From: Clavelina lepadiformis
Taxonomy: Eukaryota > Chordata > Ascidiacea > Aplousobranchia > Clavelinidae
NCBI RefSeq assembly: GCF_947623445.1
Contig: NC_135248.1
Span: 11,231,820 to 11,295,819 of the forward strand
Reading direction: 5' to 3'
DNA: 64,000 bases
Each line of letters begins with the position of its first letter. Position 1 is the stretch's first letter. A program made the translations under genes and the position numbers. This document shows, in pieces, positions 47,801 through 60,389 of the stretch. Under the pieces are notes generated by a model that was not told the origin of the DNA, searched no databases, and worked only from the letters and a program-made list of their open reading frames with translations.

Positions 47801-48310
47801 TTAATTGTGTTTGTAGTTATATGACTTTTTTCGTTTCTTCGAAATAAAAACATGAAACGTCGCACCTTTCTAAAACCTTGGCCAGGAATTGATGGTCGTG
47901 GCTGACTTTATGTAACAGTTTATTGATATGAGGTTGCAGAGACGTCAAGAATTGAAATCCTTCTTTTGTGACTAGCGAAGGCAGCAAAGTGAATGAAGCC
48001 GGCTTACATGTCTACAACAGGCAACGCAGCAGCATTACAAAAATTCAGTTAATATAGGAAGGTGTATACAGTGATGCAAACTGGTGAAATAACTTTTATC
48101 TTATGCCAGTGGTGTATGGTGGTGTACTCTGGTGTATTGTGGTGTATAGTGGTGTACTGTGGTTTACGGTAAAATCTAATGTGTGCAAACCTTTTTCAAT
48201 TGGTCGTCCGATTCCCAAAAAACAATTCCTTTTGAAAGAGAACGATGACGAGCGATATCCACCAGAGCGCCAACGTCTTCAGCTCGCAATTTTGAATACA
48301 ATGACAACAT
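44851..48310 (-). CDS. GSS: Glutathione synthetase
   Basis: Joins gamma-glutamylcysteine and glycine with ATP to make glutathione in the cytosol (family knowledge). Nine phase-consistent exons (48310-48191, 48011-47866, 47778-47706, 47609-47176, 46962-46893, 46448-46257, 45476-45395, 45294-45108, 44974-44851) encode 475 aa; animal GSS is about 474. Landmarks in order: FTLLPSLV, GVFRSDYLFH, PKQIEMNTLACAF, EEVAVVYFQTGYRPEDY, SPVVGYQLAGFKRVQ, RSTFVGFYPLE, SYVVKEEREGEGDNHFGDD, SEFGTFGVIL, SGHLLRTT and GAAVLDSP. The glycine-rich ATP-binding loop reads REGEGDN where human GSS has REGGGNN. Tandem donors GTGAAGGTGAAA make the exact loop junction slightly ambiguous. An upstream in-frame ATG at 48388 would add 26 residues; the chosen start gives the family length. 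Confidence 0.94.
48098..48172. repeat. Minisatellite, degenerate GGTGTAT/GGTGTACTCT units
   Basis: About seven degenerate GTGGTGTAT-type units in the first intron of the glutathione synthetase gene. It is strongly G/T-biased on the plus strand. No function is visible. Confidence 0.65.
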
Positions 48311-48887
48311 CTCACTTTTTAACTTACCCTGCACAGTACACAGACGTTGCAAGCACCAAACTGTCCAATCTATGCATGATAAGTGCATGTCAGTGACTCG
48401 CGAGGTGATGAGGTCACCACTCGAATTGCTTATTTACTTTTCAAAATTGCAGTAGCGTAAATTTTTATTTTACAGATATCGATGGAATCGTTTACATTTT
48501 TTACGTCATAGTGTTTTTGAAAACTCGTCATCATGGACACAACTTGTCACTTTTCTGACTCCGATTTTCCCTTTCTTTTGCTGAACATAAATTGTCTGCC
48601 GACGGGAACCTTTCATCTGAAGGCACTGGTGTCTAGCTAGATTAGCGGAGGTTATATGGATCACGTTTGGGTTAATCGCGTGCTACATGGCGTCTCTACA
48701 TGCGCTACGTATATCACTTCGTTATAGCGTCACTGCACTCATAAAATACGTCTGATGGCTTTCTTGGGTTTTTCAAGTAATCTCATTTTCACTTGATTAG
48801 AACTTACTTGATGAAGTGGAGCAAACAACCTGTAACCAATATGTCTTGTTTTCTGTGCTAAATACATGCAATCCATCTTCTACACAG

Positions 48888-49459
48888 TATGAGCAGCTGG
48901 TACAGTACATGAGGGAGCTTTACACCGCTGGAGGGCAGACTACATCAGGCATGTTGAGTTGGGGCCTCCTTAGCGTGGTTCATTATCCTCAAACTCAGAA
49001 GAAACTTCGAGAAGAAATTAATCAAGTTATTGGTGAGTAGAAAACGTTTGCAAATGGTTGTTTTATCCAAATACTTGAAATATAGCTTTTACATAATGAT
49101 AATTATTTTGGACCAAACCATTAATTTTATATCTTTCAGTTCATTTATATTTACGTTTGACAGCGTCTTAAATAATTTATTTGACACATTTTATAACTGT
49201 TAAGTTTCTATGGATACCGCTAGCATTACACTTTTAAACATTGCATAATTATGTATTTTCAGCGCCGGTAGCACAAATTATTTTACAAACATCCGCAGGT
49301 GACGGCAAAGTGAACAAGTCTTCCAAAGCCAGCATGCCTTATACGAATGCATTCATTCAAGAACTAATGAGAATTCGTACAATGGTCATATTCACCATAC
49401 CGCATGAAACTACTGAAGACATGGACCTAAAAGAGTTCAAAATACCAAAAGGAACAGCT
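48888..49459 (+). pseudogene. Two orphan exons of a CYP2-type cytochrome P450
   Basis: Exon 48888-49032 reads YEQLVQYMRELYTAGGQTTS, the I-helix oxygen-activation region (AGG-TT), then KKLREEINQVIG. Exon 49299-49459 joins in phase (G|GT) and reads GDGKVNKSSKASMPYTNAF, then QELMR (the K-helix ExxR), IPHETTEDMDL and IPKGTA before a proper GTAAGC donor. The pair and its intron are intact and in the canonical CYP2 order. No N-terminal anchor, upstream exon or heme-binding Cys exon was found in the flanking kilobases on this strand. It is most likely a gene fragment left by duplication, though distant exons cannot be fully excluded. Confidence 0.6.
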
Positions 49460-49586
49460 GTAAGCAGCTGTATTACGACTTCCGATATATCGATTATAGA
49501 AGCTAACTTATTGCCGTATTTTCTCAAGTTTCAGTTGAGTAGCGTCAAAAAAAAAATAAGCAGAAGTACATAACCACGGCGGCTCA

Positions 49587-49650
49587 TACGGTATACGGTA
49601 TGCATATACGTATATATATAACCGTATATATGTATATACGGTATGCGCGG
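49587..49650. repeat. AT-rich imperfect palindrome (CGGTATGCATATACG...)
   Basis: TACGGTATGCATATACGTAT is followed by ATATATGTATATACGGTATG. The arms are largely self-complementary and alternate T and A, so a cruciform is possible. It sits immediately before the first of a pair of direct repeats. Confidence 0.45.
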
Positions 49651-49659
49651 CTGAGACAC

Positions 49660-49935
49660 GGTTTTTTATTTGGCAACGTCTTAATAATTCATGCAGTACA
49701 AAGTACTACAAAGTTTTGATTATCAAGTATCCGACAATCGGCCCTAAATGCAACATGCCCGAAAGTATAATGTTGCAAAAAGATATTTTATTAATGTTAG
49801 TACAAAAATGATTAATGTTAGTTACTATATACAGAAGATTTTGCGGAGGGAATTTATTTCTGAAACAATTAACAGTGTATGCAACATAATCTGCTTTTAA
49901 AACAAAAGGTGGCGAAACCTGAAACACGTTTACTT
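49660..49935. repeat. Direct repeat, copy 1 (copy 2 at 51635-51900)
   Basis: Shared landmarks are TTTTTTATTTGGCAACGTC, CAGTACAAAGTACTACAA, CCCTAAATGCAACATGCCCG, TTATTAATGTTAGTACAAAA, GGAATTTATTTCTGAAACAAT/GGAAATTTATTTCTGAAACAAT and AACAGTGTATGCAA. Same orientation as copy 2, with obvious but moderate divergence. Confidence 0.75.
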
Positions 49936-50099
49936 GACACACGCTTTATTTCCAGGGTATAGTTTATTAAATAAAAATGTCTTTAATGTTGGTAAAATAT
50001 CCAAGTTGCTTCCAGTTATCTTACACAACCTGTACTCTATCCAGCATTTTAATCTTGCTATAAACAGATAACGAAGAAATTTCGCTGTCAATTTATTTT

Positions 50100-50960
50100 A
50101 CTGATCGCTACGTAGCGAATCGTCTTTTACGTTTTCGAGTTCTTGGTACAGAGCCTGTATTTCCGTTTCCATTTTGTGGTTTTTCTTGAAATTATCATCG
50201 AAAAAGGTACAAAGAGGATAACTATGAATCGTTATTGCTCAAACCGTGGCTGGTTGCTGTCGTGCTCGCAAAATGCAGAAAATGGACACAACCTATATAG
50301 GGCAGACCCATTCTTACACATCATTTAAACTCATCAACAGCGAAACTCAAGAAAAATATCATGTCATGTTTAAAGCCTATACTAGGCTTAGTTTGAGTTG
50401 CATTTAGTAAATGGCATATTTGCAAAACTATGTCTATTTCTTAAATCGTGAACGTCACTTGTGCTCTGTAAAACCAAACTTGGCTCGTGGGCCTTTCATC
50501 TGTAGAGCGCGATGAAGCTGGGTCACTTTGCACCATGTTGGATTAAAAAGAACTGAGAATCATACAAAAAGTTTAGTACAGTAATCAAACACCTTGGTTT
50601 ATTAAAAAGGTATGCTTTGTCACGTTGACAGGTTTATAACGTCACGTTGACAGGTAATTCCCCTAATATAAAGCGGCAATTCAACTTCCTAAACCCATTA
50701 TAGCCAAGACTTATATCTATTTTGGTTTATTAAACAATCGAAATTTTTAAATATGATGTATAGAGAATACTTTGGTTAAATATTTAAAAAATAAGGAAAT
50801 TTTATTACACGTTTATTGAAATACTGTTTGTGAATATTCTGTTTTTATTTGAGTAGTCTGTTCTGTTATTCTGCAGTTTATGGTATACTAAATGGTAGAG
50901 AGAAAATTCCATATAGGTTCATTGATATTTTTTTGCCCCAGGCCCATCACAGTCGTAGTT
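50100..50960. repeat. Dispersed repeat, copy 2, with the unoccupied hAT site
   Basis: Paralogous to 33935-35530 in the same orientation. At about 50653 it reads GTAATTCCCCTAATATAAAG without the hAT MITE found at the equivalent point of copy 1. Lies between the two direct repeats at 49660 and 51635. Confidence 0.7.
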
Positions 50961-51634
50961 CGGCTCTACTCTTCATCGCTGCCTGATGTATATAGGCCGA
51001 CGATTCAGCATTGGGATTGTGTGAGCTTCGTTTTTTTCTGTGGTAGCCTATTAAACCACTAGTTTAAGAAGCTTCCTTGTTCATTATCTCATGTCATTAC
51101 TCAACGAAATATCTCGGTGTATTTAGCCGAGAAAGGTACAAAAGTTATTATTTTTCCAAGCCTTTGAAAGTAAGCTTCAAACAATCGCTATTTAGCATAA
51201 CTTAAAGAGCTAAAAATTTATTTTTGTATAATTATCTTTTAATCAGATCCATGTCAGTTTTCATGATGACATATTAGCAACAATTTTGTGACCTACAACT
51301 GCTGGCTTTACCCACTAATCGGACGATGTATGGTGGCTAGTTACTGATTAGTGTTCAACATTGTTATTATACTGTTTAGTTTTGTCGTACATCATATCGT
51401 ATCGGTCATCATTACAGACGTCAAAATCGTCGTTGTAACAGCGTGACCTGCATGATTTGCAGGAGCTTCATCACATATTACCGTTTAATTCAGTGCCATA
51501 TACTAATCAAGGAATAGAAATCCCTACCAAAATCATATCCGTTAGTTCTGTATAACGTCAGTCTGTGCTTTCTTGATCAGGACAAATGTCATTCTAGAAA
51601 AAAATTTTTGAACCCTGAAGGGGGCAAATTTGTT

Positions 51635-51900
51635 TTTTATTTGGCAACGTCGTAACAAGTCATACAGTACAAAGTACTACAATGTTTTTGATTATCCGGT
51701 CTCTGACAATTAGCCCTAAATGCAACATGCCCGGAAGTATACTGATGCAAAAATATATGTTATTAATGTTAGTACAAAAACTCAGTCACTTTTGCGGAAG
51801 CTTGTGGAGGAAATTTATTTCTGAAACAATGAACAGTGTATGCAAAAAAAACTGTTGTTAAACGAAAAGGTGGTGGAAAGTGAAACACATTTGTAATTGA
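51635..51900. repeat. Direct repeat, copy 2
   Basis: Same landmarks as 49660-49935. Together they bracket about 1.7 kb that contains the dispersed repeat at 50100-50960. Whether they are ends of one element or a local duplication is not clear. Confidence 0.75.
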
Positions 51901-53048
51901 GCGTATAAATAAACGTTAACGATGGTTGAATCACATAAACAGTTTATAAATAACGTAAAATTTTGAGGCAAAACACAATTTTTTCTAAACTTCTATAATT
52001 GTATTGGAAGTGAGAAAAACTTTTTTATACATGAATATGCTGATTTAACAGGCCCCATTAACTGCAAAATATCTAACAAGGTTGACGGAAAATGGAAAAG
52101 TTGCAACTTAACTTTAAATTGAAGTGACTAGCAAAAAATAGAAATCTCTAATGCAGTTGTCTGTTGGAAAGTTGATCTAGTTTTCATAGAGTCATTAAAA
52201 AGTGTAATCATCATATACTGTAATCTCCTCAAATCAATCTGTCTGTTGGTGCAACAATTCAACAAGGATATCTTTTATGGCCATTCCGTTTATTTATAAC
52301 TAGCTATAGATTTTAATCAAAATGTAACCCACAAAATAACTTACACGACGAAAGGGTGAACTGAGCGAGAAGAGCAAATAACATACAAAAAATTAGCAAC
52401 TCCAACACAGTTTATGGGCTAACACTGTACCTTATTAATTTTTACTTTTTCTGCTTATTAAATTTTAAAACTTCATAAAAATTGAACATTTGTTCAAGTT
52501 GGGCGCCAAAGTTACCGTCCCAAGATCGAGCGTAAAGTATATTTCGCAACCGCTAGAATTAACACGAAGACACCTCATCGTTGGTTACAAACTGGTACTG
52601 GATTCTGACAACGACATTGGGACGCGCAGCAACGCAACCAGCAATCAACGTGATTAAGCACTTTATGTAACACGTCTCTTTGTATGTAACCTTTATACAT
52701 TTGAAACAAAATAGCAAAAAATCGCTAAATTAAACGAAACATAGCAGAATAAGCCGATATGTATATACAGTAACAGTTACATGGTTGGCATTAGTCAAAG
52801 TAACTTTGAATTTCAACTACAAATGGGGCACAAAACATGTTACCTGCAATCATGATACTTGATCGAATATAATATTGGCCCATACAAGGCAAATTTTAAT
52901 CTTGTCAATGAAAGTAAAACAGAATCTAACACGATTGGGACATAATATATTGTGGTACACCACACAAAGCACAATTTGCGCATGGTATATTAGGTGCCAA
53001 ACGAAAATAAATCAACAGATAGAGTACGATTCACACAGCTGCCTAATT
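51901..53048. other. Intergenic, nothing recognised
   Basis: No gene, RNA or repeat structure identified. It is the 3' flank of the SLC6 transporter on the minus strand. Confidence 0.4.
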
Positions 53049-56000
53049 TTACTCGTTATTTTCCACAACAGAGTCTTCAACAAACTTTGTACACTGGAGC
53101 TCCATTTGTGCTTTTTCTACTTCAGTCCGTTTATCTCCATCATCGTCGTTGGAGCACAACCTTTTTCTCCCAAAGAGCTAGAAAGGAAAAAATGAGCAAA
53201 GATGGTGACAAGAATATTTCCAACAATTTCAGATGGTCCGTTACCAAGTTTGAATTTTTTCGTAATAAAGTTACAAAACTTTTCCATGCAAATGTTTATG
53301 GTGAACACTGTAATAAAACCTAACCAGACACCAGTGAGCAGTGAGCAGTTCTGTTCATTAAACTGATCGCAACTATAAATATCCAGAAATTAAAAAAATT
53401 TATTTCAGTTTTTACATTTCATATTTTATAGTTTATAATTTATCCTTCAACTTCAAATATATTGTTGCTAAAACATTCACGTCACGACCGTGAAAATTCT
53501 ATTGCATTCGAATATACTTTTTAAATTTTCATAATTTTTCACTATTTCATAACATACGTAATAAACATAATTTACATAATAATTATAATTTTAAAATCCG
53601 ACAATAATTTTTTACCATGTACCTCTGCTTTTGTTTTCTTTGAAGTGAGGAGCAGATATATGGCATAACCTGGAATCCATACAAACGACGACAAACTTAG
53701 CACATGTGCGAATGCTTGTGCCCAAGGTGGATAGACGTAGTTGCCGTACTTAAGTGGTTTGTGTTTCACGATGTAATATACACATAAGGCCTAAAATTGG
53801 TAAAAGGTTACAACAAGCCACATAAAAAAATAATTAGAGATATGTTAAAATATCTTTAATATGTATCTTAACTAAATAACGCCAGCAAACTAATTGAATA
53901 ACAACATTGAAGAAAGTTATGTACAAAGGTAAAAAACTACTTGGAAAAACAAATAAATCTTACGAAGCAACAGCAAGGGCTGAAAAATTTCCAAAGGAAA
54001 ATGATGACGACTTCTGCACGACTTGATCCAGTCAGCATGCGCCTAATTTGCTGGCAGTGTTTCTTGGCGCCATAAAACCAAGCCACTGCTACTAGTTCGC
54101 AGCCACAAATAAGAAAAACGTTCCAAGCCGCACCAGCATGTTGATTGAATATCTCAAACATATACGCTCCACCCTAAATAGATTCCAAACGATAAATTAA
54201 CTTCTTCTGAAATGCTCATGTTAAATATTTTGTCTTGTTACAACAAAAAGATTTAATACTTCCTGTTAATTAATCATCTATACATTAAATTCAAAACTGT
54301 GCTTATGGTCATTTCTTTTTGGTTTGAATACTATTTCCTCAGTTAGAGCGAGTGACTTTTAGACTATTGAATTATATAAGTTATATGTATACATAAGTAT
54401 ATATATTATATTATTTTACTATATCTTATGTTATATATAAGTTACCTTTGGGAGAAAAATCCAGCTTAAAAGACAGATCAGGACACAAAACGCTGTATTA
54501 AAGATCCTTTTTCCGTATCGGAATGACCTCAAACCCGGAGAAAGATCGGAAAGAAATGAAACCAAAATTTCATATGCTATAAACTGAAAGTATTTATATA
54601 TGTGTTATGTATATGTTAGCAGTTTTAATTATATAGTTTAAAGGTTGTAACCGATTTTGGTCAAACTCAAATCAAACATTTTTTCATTTACCCGCAAAAA
54701 TCAAGATCTTGCTTATGACGTTAGTTAAAGGCTATAGAGTTTTGCAATCTCACAATTATTGGAATAAAACTTACAGTACAGCACCTAATAACAGTCAATG
54801 AAAACAAGCTTTGTTCCTCAAACACAGGTAACTATAGTAAACAAAATATTTTACTAACAGCATTACATTATTACATAACAGCTTGTCGTCTTGATAAAAC
54901 GTTTAAACTCGGTTTAGGCAAGCACCTGTGAGTCAAATCCTAGAAAAAATAGCATTAGAAAGAGCAGAGCGCACCACAACTGAGGAAGTGGTAAAAGAGA
55001 CAAACTCTGTGGATAAGCCAAGAACACCAGACCAGGCCCAGAAGTTTGAAATGCATCGATTGTTGTGTTCTGAAACATACAGTGACATTAGTAGTTTTCC
55101 ATTAGAGAGCCTAGGATTGGGGAAGTAATTTTTATTTTATGTAAGTTTTATTTTCTATATTTATTACACTACCAGAATCTATATGTAAGACGCCATCCAC
55201 AAACTTCAGTGTGGCGTCATAATAACATCAACGTCATCACTTCTTTGAAAGGAAATTTAATTTAGTATCCACTTTAAACAGTTTACAGTATATGTTTGTA
55301 TCAAATGACAAAGCAAAAATTTAAGTAGGTTATGGCCTAAATTATAAACAGTATATGCTCGTTATAGTTTTACGATAACAACATGTAAAAATTTATTAAA
55401 AGTTTTTCATTTTCTTACAAGTTTTTGTGCCACAAACCCTAGACTTGAAAAAACGGCAAGTCCGCACGCAAAGCTCGACAGCATGTTGAACACAACAACG
55501 AGAATACAATCCCTGAAAAAAAACACCTTTGGCAAACCGATAACGCAACTCAAATTTTGTTTAAATTAGTTTTCAAAGCAATGTGCTAAATGTTTCGATG
55601 CAAATGTTCTAAACTATGTTTTAAAAATACTAAGTTATTCATGTACAAAAGGTTTTGAAAGCTTTTTTATATCCAAGCATTTCTATTATAAAGATTTTCA
55701 TAGGATAATGTTTAAAACTGTTAAGGAAACCTTGTGAAGCACTAACCTGTAAAAGTTGTCTTTACTCTTGTTATGACTACGTAAAGAGGGCACAATACCA
55801 AATCCAATGCCAATCGAATACGCGATTTGTGACGCTGCTTTTACCCAAACCTGGGAACAGTTTCTCTCTTACCACACGAAGCAAAACTTCGGCGCATTAA
55901 AAGTATTTATTATTCACATGCAATGAAAAGTAAATTTTATATCTGTAGTGTCTAACTTCAAAATCGGCCAATTTCGAAATGTCAATTTTTAAGTAGTAGC

Positions 56001-57467
56001 GAACCCCCGTCATACCGCCATCAAGTGTTAAACCTCGTATCACCATAACAACGATCAAAATAGCGGGAAGACTTGCTGTAATATAACTAATCTGAAAAAA
56101 TTTGCAACATTAAAACAGTGATAATAGTAGAAGCATCGACATAACTACCTAAGCTTGTTGCACCTTTGTTGAGAACTTAATCCCCCTCAAAGTAGATAGA
56201 TAGACCAGCAGCCATAATAAGACATTGAAGAGAACCAAATCCAACGACAAACCACCAAATTCATTTAAACCAGAAGAAATTTTTAGAACTTCTAGCCTTG
56301 AGTATCAAATTAATAATTAAAATGTGAAAACAGATTGATTTTCAGATGGTCTGGGGTTTGCACCCACGAGCCCCAAAGCTTGCTACTCCTGCATTTGTAC
56401 AGAGTTGAATGGAAACGACCTTTATATATTTCCTTTAGCGTTTAACGTGAAATCTTTAGCATGAAAAAGTTTTATTCACATTTCGGAACATTATTTATTC
56501 AAACTAAGACACTTGCTGAAACATTAACTTTGACAGTATCATGTAAACGCACACAAATCCATAATGGCTTTGTAGGCCTAGCATGCAGCACTATACCAAT
56601 GCATAGAACTGATTTTTACTTCCAATACTGTTCCGCCGCTGATTCTCCTCGTGTGCCATTTAGTTGTTTGATGCTGGAAAGTTCGCTTTTATTTTGAATT
56701 GCAAAATCCAAACAATTTTCATCGTTCCAAGTGTTATTGCAACTCATCCAAGGAAGAGTATTCGAAAAACTTGCCACGAAATACTTTATTATCCACACCA
56801 GCAGTGTGGAATAGCTCATTTTATCGAAAAAGTTCATGGTCATGCCAGCAAAAGCGATTCCTGGAAAGCAGCAAGTAGATTGATTTAACTATAGGCTAAG
56901 TATTGTTGGGTTCTCGCTATAAAAAAGTATTTTTTGACTGACACATGACACTATCAATTGACGCTTTGTGTTCAGAAAAACAATCAGTATTTTAAAGAGA
57001 GAACCCGTATGTAATATATAACGTAATAACGATCGTTGCCCGTAAAATAGCAATTAGCGATAAAGCAATTCCTTTTCCATAGCTATGTTGTTTAACCTAT
57101 TTAACTCTATAATGGAATGACATACCAGAAAGGATAGGAACGGTTGAACGCCACATATCAAAGAGATTTTTTCCGACCATTTGCCCCAGTGAGGCCTCCA
57201 ACACCAAACAAGGAAGTGCGAAAAATAAAGCAAAGAAAATATACGGAATGAGAAATGCGCCTGTAAACAAAGCTCATTAGCAAAGTAATAACGGTAATAA
57301 TTTTAAGTCTGACAAATCCGTTCTGAAAATCGCTTACCTCCCCCATACTGGTAGCATAGATAAGGAAACCGCCAAATATTTCCCAACCCTATACTCCAGC
57401 CTGCTGTGGCAAACATGAAATCCCAGGATCGGCTCCAAGTCACTTGTCTTGGGCTAATGTCCTTCAT
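53049..57467 (-). CDS. SLC6-family sodium-coupled transporter, complete copy
   Basis: Sodium (usually also chloride) coupled uptake of an amino acid or small amine at the plasma membrane (family knowledge). Twelve phase-consistent exons (57467-57338, 57260-57126, 56860-56620, 56296-56164, 56091-55957, 55850-55747, 55512-55419, 55069-54926, 54583-54446, 54173-53964, 53790-53623, 53177-53049) encode 586 aa. TM1 holds the ion-site core SIGLGNIWRFPYLCYQYGGG. Extracellular loop 2 has the expected Cys pair and N-glycosylation sites (SCNNTWNDENC). Later blocks are VTA-like ITASLPAILIVV, GVRYYLKIDISKLADFE, QIAYSIGIGFG, SGPGLVFLAYPQS (TM6), LGFDSQF, NQHAGAAWNV, WFYGAKKHCQQI and YVYPPWAQA. The tail ends VEDSVVENNE. 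If the last donor at 53621-53622 is not used, the frame would instead stop at 53572. Substrate cannot be read. Exons 1-3 lie within the left arm of a large inverted repeat. Confidence 0.92.
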
Positions 57468-60000
57468 TTTGTGCGTTACACAGTTTATAATTTGTTCTGC
57501 AAATGCTTAGGATGCTGTTGTAAAATCCCGAATGCTATGATTCCGTTTTTGTAAAATTTCAGGTGAATAAAGCGTGATCAGCAAAAAAGTGTAAAGTACA
57601 AAACATTATTTTGCTAAAATACAGATAAGGATACTCCTTGTATGTTGTATGCATTGTATAAAGTTGTATCATAATTACGGCTGTATCACAATTACTGTGG
57701 TCTACAGTTGGAATACTTTCTTTTAAAATAGAGTAAATTTAGGGAAGTATTTTTTATTTTCTGCACAGTTTTATTTTTTGCTGTCACAACTGCCACCATG
57801 TCACTTGATTTAAACCAATAATTTTGGATATTTGACACGAGTCAAGTCAGTGACTCGAATTATAACAGCACTTGGTTAAAATGACGCAAACTTTTTCAAC
57901 CAAAATTTTTGCGATGCCTGTAACCGTTTGTAAAAGAACTAGATGTCATATCTGCAACCTTAGAAGCAATAACTGTATCTCATTCAGTTACGATAATAGC
58001 CACAGCTGTCCATGAGCACAACATATTCTCGTCAACCACAATGCTATTCAGGCGACCTAAGCCTGGGTTAGGTCCAATCGTTTGAGAACAGCTCTATTAA
58101 TGAATAATGTTTGACATTTTCCCTTATTTGCTCGGCTTTGGACTCAATAATTTCCCATCTAAATATTGGTGTTTCTATTCGTATGTGTTACAGGTCCTGA
58201 AATGTGATGTAGCAAGCCAGAGTCAAATTACGTGAAAGCATTGACGTATAAGGAAACGGTGAGAAATATTTTATTAAAGTCCACGTATTTCAGTTGTACT
58301 GCTATGCCTCCCTCATCACGTTGTGCATATCAAGTTGTTAAACAATCCTCAAAAAACACTGTCATCAGTGAGAAATATAATTTTATGCAATGACAGATGT
58401 TTTGAATCACACCCTTACTTTAAAATTTAAATAGATAACGGGTACAATCGAACTCCTGCTTTTCAACTGCTTTAACGTCCGAGCTAGGCTATGTCGTCGT
58501 TGTCTCCACTCTACAGCAATGGTTTCTAAAGTTCTAACATTTTTGGTTCGCGGAACCATTTTTCAGTAAAAAAAAGTTTAACGGCACCCGAAATTGTTTT
58601 ACAATTTTTGTTTTTGGGTTGTTTATAAACAAGCTGGTTTTACTGGTGTTGTGACAAATGTTTACTTCGCAGCTTTTAAAATAAAGAAAAAAGGTGAAAA
58701 CAAATTTGTGAAATAAAATTGTTAGTGATTTGAAGATAACGCTGCAATCTCTTGTTATGTCTAAAACCTTGGGGCACCCCGCTTGGAAAACGCTGTTCTA
58801 CAATATGTGCTAGTCCTGGTTTGTTTTAACTTAACGTACCGGACCAAATAGCAAATAGGAAATTATCAAGTGGAGCTTTTGAGCTTTTGAACTTAGAACT
58901 CATGCGAGCCCGAACCTATCACGTCATAATGAAACAAACAAAGAAACTGATTTGTGAAAGCAGAAAGATTTTTATCGATACATTGTTGGCCACATTTAGA
59001 GCCTATATGTGTAAGGTATACTTACTTATTAAATGATACTAAGTTGATGTTGTCTGAACCGTGTTTACCAAATTTAGAAGTAAAATAAGAAACAGGATAT
59101 AGCTTGGCACTCTTAAGGTTAACTTTATATTTTTCGACACGAGCTTTCGCAAGCATAAGCTTGCTTCTTCGGGGGTATACTGTGAAATGATTTCATTTGA
59201 AATGTGAAATGAAAGTCTGTAGTTTTATAAATACAGTATAGCTATTCAACAGGCGTATTATTATGTAACGTATATTGCTGAATGTGCTGATCAGTAACCA
59301 TTCAAGACTGATAGATGCTTTAACTGAAGTTATCCTGTAACGTTTTTGTATATATAGGCCTACATTGCTCAACGGACGCAATTTGTATGAAATATATGCG
59401 CAAATATGCATCAGCTGACCATTTATGATATGTGTAATAAATCGTTAACTTTAGCAAAGCTACTTATTTAACTATTTTTTCATGACAAGTGTGATTTACT
59501 GTAAGTGCCAACTGTAACGAAAATATGTCACGTTTTATTTATAGTATCTTATATTTTACCGTTTTTATGGTGTGTTAATTCTCTACTTGATGTGAGATGA
59601 TTACTTCACGGTGTTTTGACTTTAGTTGATTAATTGCGATTATCGTTGTTTATCTCACGTTTTGTGCGTTCTTATCTTATCAATAGCTTAAAACCTCACC
59701 ATTTGTATTCTATAAAAGCCGTTGTTAAATGATTTAAGAAGGTCGGTTTGGTTTTGGTCGTGGAGACTGTTAAAAAAAATAAATTTGTTTTCTTGGGTTT
59801 TACTGATGGTGTCGCTGTTCACCGTGAATGTGAGAAGACAGTTGGCATTCGAAAGCAAGAATTTTCGGTTACACCAACAAACTTTTGAAAGGTATATTTT
59901 TGCGAACTTAATCAGGGTGAGAAATTAATCGGGATATTACTGTACTACGTTATAACCAGCGTAATATTTTCTCACTCTGTTCTCTAATTCTGACAAGGTG
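56390..60000. repeat. Left arm of a giant inverted repeat
   Basis: Continuous reverse-complement match to 60390-64000, beginning CATTTGTACAGAGTTGAATG (the complement of the window's last bases) and fading around 60000. The arm carries SLC6 exons 1-3, their 5' flank and a hAT-like MITE. Identity is high throughout, with scattered substitutions. It is complete (207 of 207 bases) between 59722-59928 and 60460-60666. The outer limit is set by the window end, not by loss of homology. Confidence 0.95.
58517..58795. mobile_element. Old hAT-like MITE, left-arm copy
   Basis: Ends CAATGGTTTCTAAAG and CTTGGAAAACGCTG are imperfect inverted repeats. The flanking octamers CTCTACAG and TTCTACAA differ at the first and last bases. 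Because a copy sits at the mirrored position in the other arm, it inserted before the inverted duplication. Confidence 0.5.
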
Positions 60001-60389
60001 GAAATGCAGCACTGTTAGATGAACCATGTTTACATGTCAGGCTTTTCATTTTATCGTGGTCGAAACATAAAATAATCAGAAGATAAATTGGCGTTTATCT
60101 GGCAACATGCAAGCCGTATAATAAGGACAGTAACTAATCAGCATCATATAGGACTAATCAGTAATAACCACGTGTTGCGACTGGATCCATTGGCCTGGAG
60201 GTATAGCCCTGAAGCGTCATCAAACCTCAATGGTGATTTCACTCAATAACAAGAATGAAAACAATCGGCATGTGACAAATTGAAAGTTAATTGCAATATG
60301 CCAAGCAATGCAATATTTATCTCTTCATTTGTCACATCGCTATCAAGTGTCAAATCTCATATCACCATGACAACGGTCAAAATGGCCCA
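60001..60389. other. Spacer of the giant inverted repeat, with a relic of SLC6 exon 5
   Basis: About 390 bp of unpaired sequence between the arms. Bases about 60342-60400 (ATCAAGTGTCAAATCTCATA, ATCACCATGACAACGG, TCAAAATGGC) align on the same strand with SLC6 exon 5 at about 56020-56080 (ATCAAGTGTTAAACCTCGTA, ATCACCATAACAACGA, TCAAAATAGC). The fragment is decayed and lacks neighbouring exons. Confidence 0.7.

Noticed and set aside
54928-55128. Plus-strand open frame of 66 codons with a charged, helical-looking protein
   Set aside because: It is the reverse strand of SLC6 exon 8, whose minus-strand translation gives the TM6 signature SGPGLVFLAYPQS with correct splice sites.
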